From NCBI RefSeq assembly GCF_002890895.1, contig NZ_POUL01000001.1, forward strand, positions 434,001 to 498,000: a stretch of 64,000 bases of DNA, given 5' to 3'. A program made the position numbers and the translations under genes. Origin of the DNA: Stutzerimonas stutzeri (GTDB taxonomy: Bacteria > Pseudomonadota > Gammaproteobacteria > Pseudomonadales > Pseudomonadaceae). The notes under the pieces were generated by a model. That model saw only the letters and a program-made list of their open reading frames with translations, did not search any database and was not told where the DNA came from. This document shows, in pieces, positions 55,415-64,000 of the stretch. How positions within the stretch are numbered: the first letter of the stretch is position 1; every line of letters starts with the position of its first letter.

Positions 55415-55445
55415 CACAAAAAAGGGCGACTAACGCCGCCCTTTT
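55415..55445 (-). terminator. Rho-independent terminator of eno
   Basis: AAAGGGCG (55421-55428) pairs with CGCCCTTT (55437-55444) over an 8-nt loop; on the minus strand it is followed by TTTTTTGTGG. It lies 35 bp after the eno stop. Confidence 0.85.
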
Positions 55446-55479
55446 CTAGCATGCCCCAGCTTTTCTAGCGATAGCCAGA

Positions 55480-59297
<3,818 letters not shown>

Positions 59298-59416
59298 TTA
59301 AGCGGTCAGCGCCGCCGGGGAAGAGCGAAGGTGCCACTGCGCCTGGGGCGGCAATAGCTCAACTGCCACGGTTTTCGAAGAAAGCCGCAGAAGCTGTGTT
59401 GGGACGGGAGCGTAGT

Positions 59417-60736
59417 CTACTCGAAAGACCCTATCAGCTCAAACCTAGCGTCGGCCGGCGGCGACCAATGAAGCGACAGGGCTTGGGCATCGAACTGCGG
59501 CAGATTGGCTACAGCAACGAGCTCACCGTCGACGAAGAGCAACGGTAAACGCGAGCGCACGAAACCTGGCACACCAGCCTCATTGAGCAACCGCTTGAGG
59601 TCACGCCGGCCACGGTTAGGAATTCTCAGTGACTCGCCGCCCTGACGATAGCGCACCTGCAACAAGCCCTGCCCAGCGTAGCCGCTCAAGCGTAGGAAGC
59701 CGTTGCCGGGCAGCTGCAGGTCAGTGCTCGGCTGCGGCCAGTCGACTAGCCCCGCCACGGTGGCCAACCAGGGCCCCGATAACCACCAGAGGCAACCATC
59801 GCCTCTGTGCAGCTCGCCAGCAGCCAAGCGCCAGACCGGAGCGGCATCCGGAGCGGCATCACGCAACGCATCCCAGCCAGCCCAATGATCGCTATCGGGA
59901 AGCGCCGTCAGATCAGCCAACCAATAGCGCAACGCATTGCGCTGACGAGCGGGACTGAGCGATTCCAGTGACAACAAGGAGAGCTTCGGCATCGGTAACC
60001 ACTGATACCGGCAAGGCGCATGAGCTTTGCGCAGATCAATTTCGGCGAGCTCATCCAGCAACTGCTGTGCCTCGCCCAGATGCCCGGCGGCGCGCGCCAT
60101 ATTTTCCACGGCTCGAGGCCAGCGCTGCCGGAGTACTGGCATGACACGATGACGAAGAAAGTTTCGCGCATGTTCGGTGCATTGGTTGCTTGGGTCCTCG
60201 ACCCAGCTGAGGCCCTGCGCTCGCGCGTAGGCCTCCAGCTCTTCACGCGAGACATTGAGTAAAGGCCGCACCAGCCATCCATCGCCCAGCGCGCGTATTG
60301 CTGGCATGCTGGCAAGGCCACGCACCCCCGCGCCACGCAGCAGGCGAAAGACCAGGGTCTCCGCCTGATCGTCTCGATGCTGACCAGTGAAAAGCACGTC
60401 GGCTGGGTTCAAGCACTCGCTGAAGGCCGCATATCGCGCAGCTCGCGCGGCGCTTTCGAGGCTTGGACCAGGCTCCACCCGTACCCGCACAACCTGCAAC
60501 TCAATGCCGAGGCTTCGGCAGATGGACCGGCAGTGCTCCGGCCAACCCTCGGCTGCAGGCTGCAAACCATGGTGGATATGGATTGCGCTTATTGGCGGGA
60601 GATGTTCGCGACTCGATAAGCGCACCAATAGATGCAGCAGCACGGTGGAGTCCAGCCCACCGGAAAAAGCCACACGCCAGCGCGGCGCGGTACGCCATGG
60701 TTGCAATGCATCAAGCAGCCGAGACTCGAGAGACAT
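59417..60736 (-). CDS. tilS: tRNA(Ile)-lysidine synthetase
   Basis: TilS modifies cytidine 34 of the CAU-anticodon isoleucine tRNA to lysidine, changing its decoding from Met to Ile codons. The 439-residue protein has the PP-loop FSGGLDSTVLLHLL near residues 24-37, followed by FTGQHRDDQAETLVFRLLRG, and the extended C-terminal TilS domains. No good ribosome site precedes the ATG at 60736. It lies between accA and pyrG as in other Pseudomonas. Confidence 0.95.
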   Translation of the reverse strand: MSLESRLLDALQPWRTAPRWRVAFSGGLDSTVLLHLLVRLSSREHLPPISAIHIHHGLQPAAEGWPEHCRSICRSLGIELQVVRVRVEPGPSLESAARAARYAAFSECLNPADVLFTGQHRDDQAETLVFRLLRGAGVRGLASMPAIRALGDGWLVRPLLNVSREELEAYARAQGLSWVEDPSNQCTEHARNFLRHRVMPVLRQRWPRAVENMARAAGHLGEAQQLLDELAEIDLRKAHAPCRYQWLPMPKLSLLSLESLSPARQRNALRYWLADLTALPDSDHWAGWDALRDAAPDAAPVWRLAAGELHRGDGCLWWLSGPWLATVAGLVDWPQPSTDLQLPGNGFLRLSGYAGQGLLQVRYRQGGESLRIPNRGRRDLKRLLNEAGVPGFVRSRLPLLFVDGELVAVANLPQFDAQALSLHWSPPADARFELIGSFE

Positions 60737-60851
60737 CTGGTTGCAGCTCAGAATAAACGAAGGCCAGCATAAGCTGGATATGGTCGAACGCTAGCCAATC
60801 GCACGGATCAGTGGGGCGCTGAAACAATCTGGCAAAGTGAAAGGCTCAGAC

Positions 60852-60879
60852 ATGAAAACGGCGGGAAAGCCCGCCGTTT
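60852..60879 (-). terminator. Terminator of accA
   Basis: AAACGGCGGG (60856-60865) and CCCGCCGTTT (60870-60879) form a perfect 10-bp stem with a 4-nt loop; the minus strand continues with a short TTTTCATGT stretch. It lies 20 bp after the accA stop. Confidence 0.75.
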
Positions 60880-60899
60880 CGTTCATCGACCACTTAATA

Positions 60900-61850
60900 T
60901 CAGGCAATGCCGTAGCTCATCAGACGCTCGTAACGCCGCGCCAGCAGGGCCTCGGTATCGAGCCCTTTGAGCATGTCGAGCTGAACGGTCAACTCGTCAC
61001 GCAGCGACGCCGCGATCGCCGCCGGATTACGATGGGCGCCGCCCAGCGGCTCGGGTACGACCTTGTCGACGATACCGAGATTCTTCAAACGTTCGGCGGT
61101 TACACCCATCGCCTCGGCAGCTTCCGGCGCCTTGTCAGCAGTCCGCCATAGAATGGAGGCGCAGCCTTCAGGCGAAATGACCGCATAAGTCGAGTACTGC
61201 AGCATGTTCAGCTGGTCGCAAACGCCAATAGCCAGCGCACCACCGGAACCACCCTCGCCGATCACCGTGGCGATGATGGGGGTTTTCAGCCGTGCCATGA
61301 CCCGCAGGTTCCAGGCAATTGCCTCGCTCTGGTTGCGCTCTTCAGCATCGATACCCGGATAGGCGCCAGGTGTGTCGATGAAGGTGAGGATCGGCATCTT
61401 GAAGCGCTCGGCCAATTCCATCAGGCGGCACGCCTTGCGATAGCCCTCAGGACGGGGCATACCGAAATTACGACGCACCTTTTCGCGGACCTCTCGACCT
61501 TTCTGATGACCGATGATCATCACCGGCTCGCCGTTCAAGCGAGCCGTACCACCGACGATTGCGGCGTCATCGGAGAAATGGCGATCGCCATGCAGCTCTT
61601 CGAACTCGGTGAACAGGTGTTTGATGTAATCCAGCGTGTAAGGGCGCTGCGGGTGTCGGGCCAGACGAGCGATCTGCCAACTGGTGAGATTGCCGAAGAT
61701 GCTCTCGGTGAGCGACTCGCTCTTGTCCTGCAGGCGGGCAATCTCATCGCCAATGTTCAGCGAGTTGTCATTACCAACCAGGCGCAATTCTTCGATCTTG
61801 GCTTGCAGGTCGGCGATCGGCTGTTCGAAATCGAGAAAATTCGGGTTCAT
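60900..61850 (-). CDS. accA: Acetyl-CoA carboxylase carboxyltransferase subunit alpha
   Basis: AccA, with AccD, transfers carboxyl from biotin to acetyl-CoA to form malonyl-CoA for fatty-acid synthesis. The 316-residue protein has [60 protein letters not shown] and [13 protein letters not shown]. Two ATGs are close together; the second (61850) matches homologues and is better spaced from GACGG. It follows dnaE by 185 bp with no gene between. Confidence 0.97.
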   Translation of the reverse strand: MNPNFLDFEQPIADLQAKIEELRLVGNDNSLNIGDEIARLQDKSESLTESIFGNLTSWQIARLARHPQRPYTLDYIKHLFTEFEELHGDRHFSDDAAIVGGTARLNGEPVMIIGHQKGREVREKVRRNFGMPRPEGYRKACRLMELAERFKMPILTFIDTPGAYPGIDAEERNQSEAIAWNLRVMARLKTPIIATVIGEGGSGGALAIGVCDQLNMLQYSTYAVISPEGCASILWRTADKAPEAAEAMGVTAERLKNLGIVDKVVPEPLGGAHRNPAAIAASLRDELTVQLDMLKGLDTEALLARRYERLMSYGIA

Positions 61851-62035
61851 AGGCATCCGTCATGCGTCGACGGCCAGGCGGCCGGGAGCTGTTCCGTTTT
61901 TTGCGCCCTACCTTACGGGACGGACGCATTCAGGTCGAACAAAATGTTCACAATCATGACCCGATCAGAGATCAGGCCGGTTCAGGACGCCGATGGTTCT
62001 CGCACCTGCAAAGGTGCCCCCATCGGCGGGTCCCA

Positions 62036-64000
62036 CTATCGGTATTGCAGAAAGACGTTGTCGCGCCCGAACTGGTCACGCAATGCCTGAATCAAGTTGT
62101 CGGCAGGGTCGATTCGCCAACCTTCGCCGAACTGCAACAGAGCCCGGGCATCAGCGCCGGTGTACTCCAGCGTAATCGGACAGGCGCCGCGATGACGACC
62201 GCAAACATCGGCCAACCAACGGACCCGATCGCCTTTTAGCGCATCGCTGGCCACTTTGACTCGCAGACTTTCGGCCAACCCGGTTCGGGCCTCCTCCAGA
62301 CTCATGACCCGCTTGGCTCGCAGGCGCAATCCTCCCGAGAAATCATCATTACTGACTTCGCCCTCTACCACCACCAGAGCATCGGTCTGCAGTAACGCCT
62401 GAGCGCTGTTGAAGGCTTCGGCGAACAGCGAGGCTTCGATCCGCCCCGAGCGATCGTCCAAGGTAATAAAGCCCATCTTGTCGCCTTTCTTGTTCTTCAT
62501 GACCCGTAGGTTGACGATCAGCCCGGCTACAGTCTGCTCGCCCCGAGCAGGACGTAGATCGATGATGCGCTGACGAGCAAAGCGGCGGACCTCGCCTTCG
62601 TATTCATCGATTGGATGCCCGGTAAGGTAGAGGCCAAGGGTGTCCTTCTCACCTTTCAGACGCTCCTTCAGGGACAACTCGCGTGCTTTGCGATGGTTCG
62701 CATAGACATCTGCTTCGGGCTCAGCGAACAAGCCGCCAAAGAGGTCGGCATGGCCGCTGTCGAGGCTGCGTGCCGTCTGCTCTGCTGCCTGAATCGCCTC
62801 TTCCATTGCCGAGAGCAGCACCGCCCGATTGCGATCAATATTGGCCTGGTAGGCTTTCGGCTCATCTGAGAAATATGGCCCAAGGCGATCCAGCGCGCCT
62901 CCACGGATCAGGGCTTCGAGGGTGCGCTTGTTGATTCGCTTGAGATCGACACGGCTGCAGAAATCGAACAGGTCCTTGAACGGCCCGCCTTCCTTGCGAC
63001 ATTCACAAATGGCTTCGACCGGGCCCTCACCGACGCCTTTGATCGCTCCAAGTCCGTAAATGATCCGACCATCGTCACTGACCGTGAACTTGAACTCGGA
63101 GTTGTTCACATCAGGCGCGTCGATGCGCAGCTTCATGCTGCGGCATTCTTCGATCAGCGTGACCACCTTGTCGGTGTTGTGCATGTCCGCCGATAGAACC
63201 GCTGCCATGAAAGGCGACGGGTGATGCGCCTTGAGCCAGGCGGTCTGGTACGAAACCAGGCCATAGGCCGCCGAGTGAGATTTGTTGAAGCCGTAGCCGG
63301 CAAACTTTTCGACGAGGTCGAAAATGTTACCCGCCAGATCAGCGTCGATGCCGTTGTTGGCACAGCCTTCGATGAAGCCGCCGCGCTGCTTGGCCATTTC
63401 CTCGGGCTTTTTCTTACCCATGGCGCGACGCAGCATATCCGCCTGGCCAAGGGTATAGCCGCCCATGACCTGCGCAATCTGCATCACCTGCTCCTGATAC
63501 AGGATGATGCCGTAGGTGGGAGCCAGCACCGGCTTGAGGCCCTCATACTGGTAATCCGTATGCGGATAGGAAATCTCTGCACGGCCGTGCTTACGGTTGA
63601 TGAAGTCGTCAACCATGCCCGACTGCAGCGGGCCAGGCCGGAACAGCGCCACCAGAGCGATGAGGTCTTCCAAGCAGTCCGGCTTGAGCTTTTTGATCAG
63701 CTCCTTCATCCCGCGCGATTCAAGCTGGAAGACTGCGGTCGTCTCGGCTTTTTGCAGCAACGAATAGGTCGACTTGTCGTCCAGCGGGATGAAATCAATG
63801 TTGACTGGCTCGAGCCCCTTGCGCGCCTGCTCGCGATTGATGGTTTCCAGCGCCCACTTGATGATGGTCAGGGTGCGCAGGCCAAGGAAGTCGAACTTGA
63901 CCAGGCCCGCCTGCTCGACGTCATCCTTGTCGAACTGAGTCACCAGGCTGCCACCTTCGTCATCACAGGCGATGGGTGCAAAATCGGTGAGCTTGGTGGG
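62036..64000 (-). CDS. dnaE: DNA polymerase III subunit alpha (3' part)
   Basis: DnaE is the replicative polymerase subunit. Only the C-terminal 654 residues are present; the open frame reads through the right edge of the window without a stop, and the internal ATG is not the start. Visible are part of the palm/fingers (LVKFDFLGLRTLTIIKWAL and QEQVMQIAQVMGGYTLGQAD), the helix-hairpin-helix region (GLGAIKGVGEGPVEAI), the OB-fold (FITLDDRSGRIEASLF) and the C-terminal domain that binds tau. Two of the three catalytic aspartates lie outside the window. Confidence 0.97.
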   Translation of the reverse strand, partial: PTKLTDFAPIACDDEGGSLVTQFDKDDVEQAGLVKFDFLGLRTLTIIKWALETINREQARKGLEPVNIDFIPLDDKSTYSLLQKAETTAVFQLESRGMKELIKKLKPDCLEDLIALVALFRPGPLQSGMVDDFINRKHGRAEISYPHTDYQYEGLKPVLAPTYGIILYQEQVMQIAQVMGGYTLGQADMLRRAMGKKKPEEMAKQRGGFIEGCANNGIDADLAGNIFDLVEKFAGYGFNKSHSAAYGLVSYQTAWLKAHHPSPFMAAVLSADMHNTDKVVTLIEECRSMKLRIDAPDVNNSEFKFTVSDDGRIIYGLGAIKGVGEGPVEAICECRKEGGPFKDLFDFCSRVDLKRINKRTLEALIRGGALDRLGPYFSDEPKAYQANIDRNRAVLLSAMEEAIQAAEQTARSLDSGHADLFGGLFAEPEADVYANHRKARELSLKERLKGEKDTLGLYLTGHPIDEYEGEVRRFARQRIIDLRPARGEQTVAGLIVNLRVMKNKKGDKMGFITLDDRSGRIEASLFAEAFNSAQALLQTDALVVVEGEVSNDDFSGGLRLRAKRVMSLEEARTGLAESLRVKVASDALKGDRVRWLADVCGRHRGACPITLEYTGADARALLQFGEGWRIDPADNLIQALRDQFGRDNVFLQYR

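Overview
The window is a stretch of chromosome from a gammaproteobacterium of the Pseudomonas group. The evidence is gene order: dnaE-accA-tilS-pyrG-kdsA-eno-ftsB-ispD, ispF-truD-surE-pcm-[DUF368]-nlpD-rpoS-rsmZ, and nqrA next to a long gap gene and mfd all recall P. aeruginosa. Typical Pseudomonas small proteins and moderately high GC agree. A P. stutzeri-like (Stutzerimonas) member is my best guess, but that is inference. I see no rRNA, tRNA, CRISPR array, insertion sequence or prophage.

Layout. 1-3.6 kb (minus): start of the nqr operon (Na+-pumping NADH dehydrogenase) and a GAPDH with a long N-terminal extension, each with a readable promoter. 3.7-11 kb (plus): mfd, a SWIM/SNF2 helicase and a GNAT acetyltransferase. 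11-14.6 kb (minus): wrbA, a pirin, a fluoroacetate-dehalogenase-like hydrolase and lrgAB. 14.9-18.7 kb: ccoG, a MocR regulator and a PhzF-like protein. 18.8-23.6 kb: a divergent bifunctional penicillin-binding protein, an exported degenerate metallo-beta-lactamase-fold protein and a divergent TetR regulator with an operator-like dyad. 23.6-28.5 kb: an RND pump, its lipoprotein adaptor and a divergent TetR regulator with its own dyad. 28.6-41.3 kb: single genes and pairs, including an ammonium transporter, dGTPase, MOSC protein, a chemoreceptor behind a sigma-28-type promoter, eamA, a YebC/HNH pair, a UspA/truncated-haemoglobin pair sharing an Anr-type site, an outer-membrane barrel and a Nudix pair.

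41.3-47.7 kb (minus): the stationary-phase region. The operon ispF-truD-surE-pcm-DUF368-nlpD-rpoS ends beside rsmZ, a CsrA/RsmA-sponge RNA with nine GGA motifs, two in hairpin loops, and a strong terminator. 47.8-52.5 kb: ArsR regulator plus old-yellow-enzyme reductase, the glutathione-dependent formaldehyde detoxification pair (frmA/fghA) and a divergent LysR regulator. 52.6-54.2 kb: a short RaiA/HPF-like gene followed by a bacterial eRF1-like (Balon-type) gene, a probable two-gene ribosome-hibernation unit and the most interesting accessory element here. 54.3-64 kb (minus): ispD, ftsB, eno, kdsA, pyrG, tilS, accA and the 3' part of dnaE.

A theme of the right half is adaptation to slow growth and low oxygen: RpoS, RsmZ, ribosome hibernation factors, UspA and a truncated haemoglobin. 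All functional calls are from sequence reading alone.
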